Made by a program: the position numbers and the translations under genes. 64,000 nucleotides of DNA from Sipunculus nudus. Lineage: Eukaryota; Annelida; Sipuncula; Golfingiida; Sipunculidae. The notes below the pieces were generated by a model. The model was not told the origin of the DNA. It saw only the letters and a list, made by a program, of their open reading frames with translations, and searched no databases. Shown here piece after piece: positions 33,801-45,622 of this stretch. The stretch's first letter is position 1. Each line of letters begins with the position of its first letter. Where the stretch lies: positions 26,204,214 through 26,268,213 of the forward strand of contig CM049320.1 of assembly GCA_026874595.1 (NCBI GenBank), written 5' to 3'.

Positions 33801-35020
33801 TTAAAATATTATAATATTTATTATATTATATTACATTTATTATTAAATATATGTATTTTTTTATGAAATGTATGTTGAAATATAACTAATGTAGGACTTG
33901 GTAGTGATGGTGGTGGGGGGGGGGGGGGGGGGAGGGGGTGGAATGGTGGGAGTTACAACATATCTGTATTATAATAGTGTATATACATAGGATTTTCACT
34001 TAATTCAACAATGCTTACAGGATAAAAAAGTTCATTCATAATTACTTAATATTTAAAAAAGGATAGACAGACTGGTAGACAAGCAAAGCTGAATATATGA
34101 AGTTTCAATTATTTATTAAAGTTAAACATGTGCAATAATACAGAACTGAATAATAATTTGCTTTCAAATTTCAGACTTAAATAGCTTAATTCCAAACACA
34201 TACAGCATATGAAAGTAATTTCATCAGTGCTTATAGAAAAATTTCATAATTAATATACATTTAATGATAACGGAGAGATGATGGACGGAGCTGATCACTT
34301 TATGTTCCATTCTCCTAAGGCAAGAATATGTTTCAATAAGATCTTATTTTTTTCTAATCCTATTATTTTTTTATAATAATATAATAACTAATGTCCCAGT
34401 GCACAGGAATCAATAATGAACAAATGTTTGTATTAGATCCTCATTTTTTTATCACATAAATTTTATTTTATTATAAGTTTATATTTCTATACATTTCAAA
34501 TATATCATATATATATATGCATGTAAAAGTTGATTTATAATTCTTAATTGCGTCATCATAAATCTCAACCATGTCAGATAACACCACATCATGCATTCAA
34601 ATATATATTTATTTTTTACCACAAAATATATCTTTTAAATTTGCATAACAATAAATATCTAAAAATAATACTTGATTCAGATTTCACACAATTCTGGGGG
34701 GGGGGGGGGGTGGTGATATTAGAATAACTGTACACATGTCACAGCAGGGAATCTCCACCAGTGACTGTAACAAATCAGGAACCCTGGCATAGCTGACTTC
34801 AAGTGACCTGGAGTGGGACCCCGCATCTGGACAAAGCAAATGACTACAATAGAGTCTCAAGAAAAAAAATCCACGAATAGCTTAATTTTTAAGCTTTTAT
34901 TTTCAAATTTCAGATTTAAACACATTAAATAATTATGTTTACATGCCGTGAAAATTAAATCAATAGTACTTACAAGAAAAATAGGTGCCATGGTCATAGT
35001 TGGGCAAAATTTAAAGTACT
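33800..35020. other. AT-rich intergenic stretch without a gene
   Basis: Poly-G runs at about 33917-33930 and 34697-34710, AT-rich simple sequence, no exon or ORF I can support. Confidence 0.5.
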
Positions 35021-35700
35021 AATTTTATTTTTATGCTAATAACTTAAAAAATTACAAAATTCAGATCTAATTTTGGGTAAACAATTGAATCTTAATTAAA
35101 CAAGGTTATATACTTTGGAAAATAGTCTCGAGTTTCAAAATGTTTCATGTTAATTAACCCTTTACTGTTTACATTTATTTTAGATTTCCGACAAATTCTT
35201 ACACTATTTATATTTACACTATCAGCCATATCTTTTCAAGCTTTTTTTGTATCTTTATCAAATTTTCAACATTTCCCACCAAGAAAGATTGCTGAAGATT
35301 ACTGAAAATCATTCAACTTAGAAATAATATGAAATATTTTTGTCCTGAAAGAATCTACACATATCATGGCATTCTGTTTGCCCATTTTGAGTACTCTTTA
35401 GTGGCTTGTAAACAGTAAAGGTTTAAGTGAGTAAATATTTTTCCTGATTTTCTTTACAAAGTCCATTATGTTCGGGCCCATGACTTAAAGAAATTATACT
35501 TAACAGACTTAAATTCTGGCATGTATATAGGAAAAATATATGAGATTACTTCTGGTAAATATTAAGAAAAAAACAGATGAGTGGTTTTGATAATAGGTAG
35601 TCCTCAAGTGTGATAATAGGTTTTTAATGGAAATTTGAGGTTTTTCCTAAATATCTTGAAGGAACGAAGTCATATTGACCCAATTTGCGGTATGGTAGGA
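35020..35700 (+). repeat. Interspersed repeat family F, copy 1
   Basis: TACAAAGTCCATTATGTTCG, TTCTGGCATGTATATAGGAA, GTAGTCCTCAAGTGTGATAA, TTCCTAAATATCTTGAAGGA and ACGAAGTC match 41220-41630 in order. Confidence 0.65.
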
Positions 35701-35744
35701 GATTTTGGGGACATCTAACAGTATACCGAATTTTGGATTCGTAG

Positions 35745-35820
35745 GTCGGACAGACGGACGACGGACAATGGACCACGACTATAGCTCAGATGATTTATAG
35801 TCAGCTAAGCTAAAATGGTC
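35745..35820 (-). repeat. GTCCGTCCG repeat, inverted copy
   Basis: GGACAGACGGACGACGGACA then TATAGCTCAGATGATT and AGCTAAGCT, the reverse of the 38.7-kb copy. Confidence 0.6.
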
Positions 35821-36130
35821 GAGGGGTATGCGCAAACTGCTAGCAATTTGCTAGATCCACCTTGTCTGTGCCGGGCATCAAGGAAAGATTTGGCCTAGCT
35901 TCAAAGTAGCAATTGGCTAATTATTTTCCACTTCCCCGAGAAAAACAATTGGCCAAAAAGGGGTGTGAGCAAATTGCTAGCGAGTCAGTCCTGGTGTAAT
36001 CCGGGCGACCAGAAGAGAGAGGGGGCCTTGTAGTTAAAGTAGCAATTTGCTTGCATTTCTCGACTTTTCCAGAGAAAGAAAATGGCCGTGGGTTGTCCGC
36101 AAATTGCTAGCTATATGCGAGGCAGGGGCC
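35820..36130 (+). repeat. Diverged tandem repeat, second cluster
   Basis: GCGCAAACTGCTAGCAATTT, TCCGGGCGACCAGAAGAGAG, CCAGAGAAAGAAAATGGC and GTCCGCAAATTGCTAGC; same units as at 33475-33800. Confidence 0.65.
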
Positions 36131-36562
36131 TGTTGCATAAAATTTCCGCAAATGGCAATGTTGCGATGGGTTCGCGATGGAAATTGCGAAGCTCTTGCGA
36201 CGGTTGCATAAAACATGACGCAAATTTCACGCACTTGCGACGGGATTAACGTAATTTATGCTTCATGTTGTAAGACATCAGGCCTACTACCCGTCAGCTA
36301 TCAGTATTTGGACTGGCCCATTAATAGGCCACCCCTATTGTAAAGTAGGCTGGCCTACAGCCGGGAATGTTCAGGCCTCATCACTCTTCTGCACATAAAT
36401 GATGCAGACTGGCCCACGTCTGGTCAGCACTAGGTTTAGTCATTTAGACGTGTTAAGGGGCTAAAGGATAATCGACATAAGGCGAGTAGCCTGCCGCGAC
36501 CCTTCTAGCTCCCTGTTTATCACGTGTAACTATCACACTTGCAGTATTATGTTTTGGACAGA

Positions 36563-36635
36563 TCTTTCGGTAATTTTGGTAATTAAAAACTTAATTTCTG
36601 TGTTGTTTTCTATTATATGTGGGAAAAATCCTACA
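36563..36635 (+). repeat. Direct repeat, left copy
   Basis: CTTTCGGTAATTTTGGTAAT ... TGTGTTGTTTTCT ... GTGGGAAAAATCCTACA, repeated at 37260-37325 about 700 bp away. Confidence 0.65.
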
Positions 36636-37098
36636 TTTAGCGAGCGTTTGCTAGCTTGTAAATCTAAAATATTTACGAGCAGTGATTCGAACCTGCATTT
36701 TTGGCAATATTTGTTCTTCAAAATTTTAAAAATGAACTGCCAGTGAAAGTAGTTAGGTTGATAAATTAAGAAGAGTGAAGATGAAGAAGACCACCCAATC
36801 CAGAAGTTCAAGATCCCTAGAAATCCTACGGTATGTGAATTTTGTGTTTAAGTGTCATAGAGTACAATATACTATAGTACATATCAGAAAGGGCCCTATA
36901 AGGCTGTTTTAATAGATTAGACGTAATTATCCATGAGAAATTGTCCTCTGTGACCTTTTAAAGTGAATTGCCCTAGCATAGGTATGCCCGGCCGCTGTCC
37001 CCCGAAACGAACATTTAAAGTAGTAACGGAGACATGCCTGTACCTTATAAGATCGCGTATATTGGCAATAACCATGGTTAGCAATGACGCTGAAAATA

Positions 37099-37245
37099 TT
37101 GAATTGCCCTAGTTGGCATGAAAAATGGCCCTGAGCGGCTTGAAATAAAGAATTGCTGTAAATGACATGAGAAATGGCCCGAAGTGGCTGGTAATAGGGA
37201 ACTGCTGTAGTTCAACGGTATGAAAAATGAACTTAGCGCTCGAAA
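37099..37245 (+). repeat. About 50-bp tandem repeat, three diverged units
   Basis: AATTGCCCTAGTTGGCATGA, AATTGCTGTAAATGACATGA and AACTGCTGTAGTTCAACGGT each lead into AAAAATGGCCC-like sequence. Confidence 0.6.
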
Positions 37246-37259
37246 GGTTCAAACATGTG

Positions 37260-37325
37260 TCTTTCGGTAATTTTGGTAATTTAAAACTTTATTTCTGTGT
37301 TGTTTTCTGTGGGAAAAATCCTACA
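37260..37325 (+). repeat. Direct repeat, right copy
   Basis: Same block as 36563-36635 with an 8-nt deletion before GTGGGAAAAATCC. Confidence 0.65.
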
Positions 37326-38671
37326 ACGTGTCGTGTGCTCTTAGATTTTGCCGGCACGTACACCTGTCCCAATAAGGCGATTCCACTTGCCTTCTAGGTA
37401 GTGTCAAACTATATATATGTGTCTACTATGCAGTAAAAAATCGTGTAGCCACCTTCGATAAGTACACATATCAACTTCGATTTTAAAGACAGGTAGTTTT
37501 GGTGACAACGTTAAAGAATAAAACACCCTTTAAGGTCCTAATATGTATAATTGCAAGAAAAAGTAATCATCTTAATAATTCGTTAATAACTATAAAACAC
37601 ATGGTTAATAATATTTAACAAAATGACAAACTGGGAAAATACATATGTCCGCCACAAGAATTTAAACATCGTCAAGGGCGCCAAGGGCATTTTTAATTCA
37701 CGTGCAACTTTCATGTACGAATATATATTATATAAGGTTAGGCCTACGTATCGTAACGAATCCGCAATATCACCGTTGAATATTGTTTAACATTGTTTAA
37801 AATTTATTGACATGGAATTATCAGCTATGCAAATTAGGTATCAAATTATCACATTTACATATCATTTGTAAATTGTTTCATTGTGTTAATATGTGTTTTA
37901 TATATAAACTTTTATCCCCAATAAACTTAAAACGATTTCCCCATTTTCTCTTCCTTTAGCCCCCCCCCCCCCCTCCCCATAATTAAAAGACATGAATTGA
38001 TTTCCCTTCATATGCACATATACCAAACAAGATCCAGCTTTTATACATTCATATATTCACACAAGTGACATTTCGTATTCTTTATTATATTCAGTTTAAC
38101 ATACATATACCATAATGTATGAAAGATTAGGAGGTAATGAAAAATGCGACTTTTTATCAGTTTTACCGTTTCAACTAAACTGTGTCATTTCCAAATATTA
38201 TCTACAAGAAGAAAGCCTTGTTATTTTACTATATGGCACTGGAATTTCTTTAAGTTCTTCCAAGTACCCGATTTCATGTACTTTGCTTCTCATTTCGAAT
38301 CAATGGCCCTGAAAATAGTAAAATAAAAGTTTAAAATTGTCATATAGTTTTCCGCTAGTTGGCACCAATTTTAACTTTCCACTGAATATCTCCAGAATGT
38401 TCTACATCAGACTGTATTTAAGATTTGGGCGTGGTCATTCCGCTTAAAACTTTGTCGAATCACGCTTCGTTGTAATCAAATTTTCTCCGAATCTTGATGG
38501 GAAAATGATCCCGGAATAAGGCGTGTCGCATCTAAGCGCCCTAATCGAACCCTGAGAGGTTTATTTATCATAGTTTATCGATGCCACTCATGAGTTTTGG
38601 CATTATGCGCACACATTAAAACCCGGATTTGTCAGACCACATATCGAAGTTATGGAACTATCGCTGCATTA

Positions 38672-38725
38672 TTAGCTCAGATGACTATAGGTTATCTGAG
38701 CTATAGCGATGGTCCTTTGTCCGTC
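38672..38725 (+). repeat. GTCCGTCCG repeat with AGCTCAGATGAC hairpin
   Basis: AGCTCAGATGACTATAGG then TTATCTGAGCTATAGCGATG form a hairpin, followed by TTTGTCCGTCCGT. Confidence 0.6.
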
Positions 38726-39485
38726 CGTAAACAAACGTTTTGAATTTGACCTTTATGAATCCAAAATTCTTAATACAGTCTGTCAGCTTTTAAATCTCAT
38801 TTGAAAACTCATTAGTGTAGTCAACGAATTTCTGTGGTACGAATTCTCTTGAAACGTTTTTATTTTTCTAAACTTAATTTTGTAACTTTTTGGGTTTTTT
38901 TCATTGTAAAATTAACCAATGCCATTCCATTTGTCACCTGTTAGTCATGTATAAAGCGCTTAGGGCAACATTTCTGGAGGATTTTACGCTTTATAGAATA
39001 AATTAATATTAATATTATTAATTTTATTATCAAGTTATTATTATTATTTGGCATAACAATATGTACATTACAATTCAAATATAACCATGAACAAATGTTT
39101 TTGGGACCATGTGCCAGTCTATAACTATATGAAACCCAAGGCTCTAAATACATATTTTCATATATTACAAATTCTGTAAATGAGATATTGTAAGATCTAA
39201 GATTGTCATGGAAGCCGACGTTGAATAACGACTTTGATTAGTCTTGATCTAATTTTAAGATTCCGCTGAGTAAAAGCACCACCCATCAAAAGGATACAGC
39301 CATACGTAAATAAAGGCATCTTCCATTAAGGAACGATAAAACATATCACATTCAACCGTTTATTAGTAGAAAATAATTACAACAAACGTTTACAAACTAT
39401 ACACAATTAGTATGAAAGTCTGCAGGAACACAACAATGTGCAAAACATCGGTGGTTTGACTACGTGATGTGTCTTACGTTGTGAA

Positions 39486-39716
39486 TTACTTTGTATTTGT
39501 TCGTCTGTTTGGAATAATTTGACAAAACACTAATGTACTTTTACGACTAGCAATAAAGCCATGTTTGAGAAAAGTGTATCTGATATCTTTGGGCCTGGCA
39601 GTGCAGCCAGAACCATCTATCAACCTATGCTGGAACTTCGGATGTTGCTTAACAACAACAGCATCTTTGTGATAACCAAGATCTTGTCCGGTAGGGTGAA
39701 CTGGAGTGTACATCAT
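39486..39716 (-). CDS. Candidate terminal exon of an unidentified gene
   Basis: A 76-codon minus-strand frame with coding-like composition (GQDLGYHKDAVVVKQH, RLIDGSGCTARPKDIRYTFL) and a stop, with a minus-strand AATAAA about 125 nt further on. An internal acceptor (tgtacactccag) could make this a last exon. I recognise no family and found no convincing upstream exon, so it may be a gene fragment. Confidence 0.3.
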   Translation of the reverse strand: MMYTPVHPTGQDLGYHKDAVVVKQHPKFQHRLIDGSGCTARPKDIRYTFLKHGFIASRKSTLVFCQIIPNRRTNTK

Positions 39717-39857
39717 ATTCCAATGTAAGAAAGATAGTGGTCACGTTATATATTAATACACATATATCCAAGGACCAATCATTAACTACGTGGATCATCT
39801 GTGAAGCTGGTACCGGTACAAAAATGTGCGACTATAACACCGACAGGGGCCTTATCA

Positions 39858-41212
39858 ATTGGCAGAGGCTATTTTGCCGGTATAGGCAAAACTGCACAAT
39901 AGGCTATTTTGCAGGTTCCAGCAAATTAGCTCCGCATGCTCTTTTGTCGGTACTGGTAAAATAACTTATTACACACAAATGTCTATGTAGTAAGTAGTAC
40001 AATACAGAGGCCCACTAAAACTTTGGTTTTGTCATACATTTAAAAGCTTACATGGAGCCACTCTTTTAAATAGAGGAGCTGTGATAAAAAGTGTGAGTTT
40101 GTGCAATAATGGTCACATCATAGGAGGCACTGACTTAAGTCATTTGTGTCATAGTGGTCACACCTTTAAAGAGATCTCTGCAATGACACAACCCCCGAAA
40201 ACTTAAGTTTTTTTTTTTTTATTTGTACGTGTCACAACTACACAAGTTTTCACGTGACTACATGGAGTTGTAAGTGAAAACAAGTCTCCCTAACTGTCCT
40301 TTGATGTACCCTTATATATGGGTTGCAACATGCCATATGCAATCAGAAGTAGTTCCCATGTACTACAGCAAACCTGATAAACAAAGGGGACTTATTTCAT
40401 TCTTCAGAGGAATTTGAAGAAAAATTTAGTTTCTTTTTCAAGAGACGTCCCACTACCTTGTTCTTTGGTGTCGGGGTTCCAGAACAATTGCTAAAAAACG
40501 TGTATTCAACCAGGGAATCAAATTCACAGAAGTCAACTACAACTGCAAACATGGTGGGTGGGGTTTACCAAAGTAGGTTACGAGGTTTACTTGTCTCGGC
40601 CCAAGACGTGTGATTCCGATCCGCTCTGCTCCTCTCCGTCAACAACGTATCACAGTTGTGGATCCGCAACAAGAGGTTTACATGCTATGCATCACCTGCA
40701 ACATTGCCCACTGGGCTAAGGCCATATAAAGTCGGTACGTTAATATGATTGTCTCATTCTCAAATGTAATTAAAAAAACTGATTATACACTGAATACCTC
40801 TTGTTTTTATGTACAGTCTACAACACGGCCTACCGTGTTATCTTGCCTGATGTGTGACAAACTGTGACACAAACTCAAACAACCCATCTAATTAAGCCAG
40901 TATACCTCCATTTACGGTGTGACCTGTATGTCACAAAAACATCTGCTATTGCACCACTTCTTTATTAGATTAAAAGAGTGGCCCCATGTAAGCTTTTAAA
41001 TGTATGAAAAAAAAACCAAAGTTTTAGTTGTGTCTACTGTACTGGCCACATAGACATTTGCATGTAATAGGCTATTTTAACAGTGCCGGCAAAATAACCT
41101 GCTAAGCTATCTTGCCTGTACCGGCAAAATAGCCAGTTGGACTATCTTGCCCGTATCGGCAATATAGCCAGTTGGGCTAGTTTGCATGTACCGGCAAAAC
41201 AGCCACTATGTT
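39858..41212. mobile_element. Foldback element with palindromic tandem-repeat arms, 1.35 kb
   Basis: Left arm (about 39858-40075) and right arm (about 40965-41212) are inverted copies: both carry AAAACTTTGG and the AAAAGCTTACATGG word in opposite orientation. The outer parts of both arms are tandem units of about 30 bp around GGCTATTTTGCCGGTAC, each nearly palindromic itself (TTTTGCCGGTACCGGCAAAA as ideal core). No ORF inside. Confidence 0.75.
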
Positions 41213-41219
41213 ATTAATT

Positions 41220-41630
41220 TGGATTTGGATATGTATATCCTATATTTACAAACTTAAAAAAAAATTGCAAAAATTCACATCTTATATTGGGTATAAAAAT
41301 CATATCTTGATAAAATAAAGTCATTTCTCTGAAAACAAGTCTCTAGTTACAGCAATTCTCATTTTAAGTGACTAAATATATATCCTGATTTTTTACAAAG
41401 TGCATTATGTTCAGGCCCGTAACCTCAAAAAGTTGCGCTATACTGACCTACTTTCTGGCATGTACATAGCAAATGTACAGAGGAATGAGTATATCAAATT
41501 CGATCAAAGTAAGATAACAGGTTTGATATTAGTCAGTCCTGAAGTGTAACAATATTTGTTTATGGAAAATTGAGGTTTTCCCTAAATATCGCAAAGGAAC
41601 GAAGTCCCAGGGACCAACTTGAAACCGATT
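41220..41630 (+). repeat. Interspersed repeat family F, copy 2
   Basis: TACAAAGTGCATTATGTTCA, TTCTGGCATGTACATAGCAA, CAGTCCTGAAGTGTAACAAT, TCCCTAAATATCGCAAAGGA. It directly follows the foldback element. Confidence 0.65.
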
Positions 41631-43724
41631 AATCAAAGAATACTTTATTCACCAACCAGCAGAACATAATATAAATAATAAATGAAGAAATGAAGAAAAA
41701 AATATTCTATGAACTTTAAAAATAAGAAATCTGTGTGGCAGAGTACAAATTTCAATATTACCTCTCCAGCTGGGAACTGAACTTCAGCCAAACTCAAATG
41801 TCATATATTTGTACCAAAAATGTTATAAATGTGACTACAGTAATGACTAGGTATTAGCGGTAGTTAATATAATTTGATCAATCAGCCACAATGTATGTGA
41901 ACAGTGCAAAAAGTGCAGTAAAATATTGATGAACAAGAATGGCTTAGATTTTTTTTAAACAGGAAAAACAATCTTAATAATAACTAAGTGATGATGTCAC
42001 CATTCACAAAATCTCATTCTTGAAAGCCTTACAAAATCAGTAACAAAACATTGCATAATGCTATTTAAGACTCTAATAACGTACTTACATCTTCACTAAT
42101 ATGTTTCACTAAGTTACAGATTCAATATTATAAACAAAAGTGGTCACCTTCTATAAAAGTAAGAAAACTGGACCAAGGCAGAAAATATCACATTATGGTC
42201 AGAATTCATACAGCTCAGATCACTTGTGTTAAAATCATTAAACAAAAACAATTATGAGACACATTTTCGAATCCAAGTACCTTTTACATACATACATACA
42301 TACATATATATACATATATATAATAAGGTAATATGTAAAAAGAAAATTTGAGGCAATTTACATCTTGACTGATTTCCACACTGGCTATAACATATGAATA
42401 CACCAAAAGCCATAAAAACACACACACACACACATATACATAATATAACATATACAAATCACAATCATACAGGAATGGCAAAACACTGCTAACTTATGTT
42501 GTAATGCCTGAATATTCTTGTATCATGATGATATTATATGTAAGTGTATGCGTGCTGTGCTTTACATAAAATGATAAATATTAAACAGTAATACCCAACC
42601 TCTACCAAACAGCCTCTGACCTCTGACATTTAACTCTGACCTCTGACATTTAACACCTGACCCACCTGAGGAATAAAGCTAAAATAAATGGTCCAAATTT
42701 GCAAGTCACCATTAGCTATCCTGATTTCCTGTGTATGCCAGCTTATATATTAAACATCATTGGGTGGTTTATATAACCACTACCAACCACCCAATCAACC
42801 AGGAAATAATGCAAATATGCAAAAACAAGGTTTTCTCAAAAACCAAAAAAAATCTTTCACCAGGTTATGTACATACAGTAAAACAGGTTCAATGTTTTTC
42901 CCCATCTGTCAACATTGCTGTGTTTACAATTACATTGTTGATAAACAGGTTCATAACATCCTTCCTGGAGGCATGATAAGAACGTTCAAAACCATAATTA
43001 CCCTTAGATCATTAATATATAAACAGAGGAAGCCAGAAATCACATAAATTCTTTTTCAAAAGGTAAGTGATGGGCACCTTTAATGTTGAGGCTATATTAA
43101 CATCCATTTTACAGAAAACAGAGTGGTTTTATTGGCAGACCTCATTAGCACAGAATAGATTGCCATACAAAGACATGACACTTTACAGAACAGTGTTAGG
43201 CCACTGACAGCCTTTTTTCCTGTACACATGTAACTACCAGTAACTAGAGCAGAGAGGGTTAATATGTTCCGCTTCACCATTTCCATTGACTGACAGCTGT
43301 TCCAATATATTTTCCCATTGGCTACAGTATAATCATATTTTGCAATCATGCCTTTAACATAAACATAGTGCCCAGGCCCTTCATACAAACTATGTAAATT
43401 TTCAGGGAATAAGTGACTGATCAGTCTCTGTTTTTATTATTATTCTTTCTCTGTTAACCACTTCAACTTGTCTCTTAATTTTACTTGTCCAGCATGCATA
43501 TTCTGCATTAAATGTATATAAAGTCTGGGGGCTCTACTACATATTTCATAACTAATAAAGTGGCAACATCCTAGACTCCTTAAGTTGGTGAACAAGGTTT
43601 AAATCCCTGTACAGACTACTGACTAGAGGTGTTACACTATGCATTGTACTTATATTACAACTCCTGTCAGTATGCATATTTGTTCAAGTATATTTTACAT
43701 TCATCAAGTCCTTTTATGCATGCA

Positions 43725-44040
43725 AGTTTGTTGCCTCAGCCGGGAGGGAAAGCTGTCATCCCCATTCCTGTGTTTGTTCATAAAATAACTCATGCAATCA
43801 TGAATGGAATCTTATAAAATTTTCAGGCATTTCAGGAATGGGCCAAGGAAGAATCAATTTTGGTGTGGATGTGGCTCCTGATAAGGATTCAGGAATGTCA
43901 TAAAAAAATATTCACAAATGTATAGTCCCTAAGCATGAATGAACCAAGGAATCTCAATATGGGCAGAATAAGTTAATGCAGACACAGTTTTGGGATCCCA
44001 ATATGGCAGAGGCTTGCATTCCTTAGAATGCAGCTTTCTT
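43725..44040 (+). repeat. Interspersed repeat family E, copy 2
   Basis: GTTGCCTCAGCCGGGAGGGA ... TCATCCCCATTCCTGTGTTT ... ACTCATGCAATCATGAATGG ... GCATGAATGAACCAAGGAAT, ending GAATGCAGCTTTCTTG. Confidence 0.65.
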
Positions 44041-44595
44041 GTTTTATTATATAGCTCACATATTTTGCAAATATTTAAACTTGTCTGGGTATAAATGAGT
44101 GGTCATCCATTAATTTGGCATATATTACATTCTTTATGATTTTTTTAAAGGATTTTGTCTATTTGAAAAGGCAGTTCAACTCTGATACAGAGGCATCTTA
44201 CATAAGTTCAGAGAACATGGATTAAATCACTTTAAACCAGATTAAACCTGTTTCTCTCTCCATGGAAATGTACCCAATGTCTGCTGTAAAACTATATATC
44301 CAAACAGACATGGTAATGTAGGCAATATCATATAGAACAGTAAACTTCAGATCTATGATATATAAATGCTCAAAACCCCATTGGATTAAAAAAACTTAAG
44401 TTGCCCTTGTGGTGGCCTTAACCATCCGTGTAGCTCTAAATAAGAATAATTTAATATTATCTCACCCAAAAATAATAGAATTACAACCCCTATTTTAATC
44501 TGATTATTTATATTTGTATGAGCACCGAGTCTTTGGTTATAATGCTGTAAATTGCCACTTCTACATAAATCATTGTAAAGATATCATTACATGTA

Positions 44596-44771
44596 CAATA
44601 AAACCTCACCTAACCACCTACTTTGTTTAGTGACCACCTCATAAAAACGACCACTTTTTCAGTCCCAGTTCTTTTTTGCTCTTTATATCAGACCTCACTT
44701 AGATGACCACCACAAAAATACAACCACTATATCAAGGTCCCCTTGGTGGTCATAATTTTGAGGTTTTACTG
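44596..44771. mobile_element. pogo-like MITE, second copy type
   Basis: TA|CAATAAAACCTCACC ... TTGAGGTTTTACTG|TA, with 'gaccacc' words inside as in the 5.6-kb copy. Related half copies at about 49258-49350 and 55645-55880. Confidence 0.6.
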
Positions 44772-45322
44772 TATTATTAATGCAGAATGTTCATTCCGAA
44801 GGATTTCAGTGAAAATGAATTAATCTTTGTGTTGAGCAGGTGCATCATATTTAACTTTTTGCTCATTTTTTTCTGTACTTTCTGCAAGTTTGAAATAATT
44901 CACATTTGTCTGAACTTTTATTTTGACTAACATGCAATGCATGGCTGCAAACCGCATTAAAACTTATACTTGTGCAATGAATATATGTTCATAACCCTGC
45001 ATGTTAGTCAAAATAAAAGTTCAACCGCCCATGTCGGAGTACTCTGACTTTCAAAACCATGTGAGCACTTTTGCAAAGAACCAATGGCCAACAACATGGG
45101 CCCATGCAAAAGCATGATGTTTGGTTAACCACAGAGTGTATGTACTGGAATGTTAAATTTGTACTGCTACTCATACCATTATATGCATGAGAAAATATTT
45201 GGGAATCCATAATATGAAAGTTACAATTCATAGTAGATTTCCTTGAACACTTACATAATTAATTATGGATTGGAACTTTATACACATAGAAGGTAATAGA
45301 TCTGATTTAAATACCCTACTCT

Positions 45323-45328
45323 TTTATT
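45323..45328 (-). terminator. Candidate poly(A) signal of MIF4GD
   Basis: AATAAA on the minus strand (TTTATT on plus) about 80 nt after the stop codon. Confidence 0.35.
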
Positions 45329-45406
45329 AAGACTGCTCAGAAGGGAGTATTTCTTATGTGTATATCCCATGTTTGAGTGAGGATACAAGGGGGCGGTGTT
45401 TTTCTT

Positions 45407-45622
45407 TTATATACCAAAGTAATATTTAGTGGCACTCTCTGATAATGTCCAGTTGCCAGCCTGTTTTTCGATGATGGGAAGTAAAATTGTCCTTGTTTCT
45501 TCATCCGCCATCGGATCTAGGAATGCATCTCTCACCTGTCTCATCAACTGGCTCATCATGACCTTGTTATCAAGTTCAAGGTCACTGCCAAGGTCATGCA
45601 GAATACAGGTCATTAGCTCAGC
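45407..45622 (-). CDS. MIF4GD: MIF4GD last coding exon
   Basis: Frame requires the acceptor atgttgcag at 45623, giving FDE|AELMTCILHDLG; the more obvious acceptor 22 nt upstream (ttgctacag) would run into TGA. Ends KYYFGI and TAA at 45409-45407. Confidence 0.87.
   Translation of the reverse strand, partial: AELMTCILHDLGSDLELDNKVMMSQLMRQVRDAFLDPMADEETRTILLPIIEKQAGNWTLSESATKYYFGI

Noticed and set aside
36680-36705. Second B-box-like word (GGTTCGAATCAC, minus strand)
   Set aside because: The flanking stem does not pair.
43092-43388. 98-codon minus-strand frame downstream of MIF4GD
   Set aside because: No recognised family, no splice context; probably chance in 3' flanking DNA.
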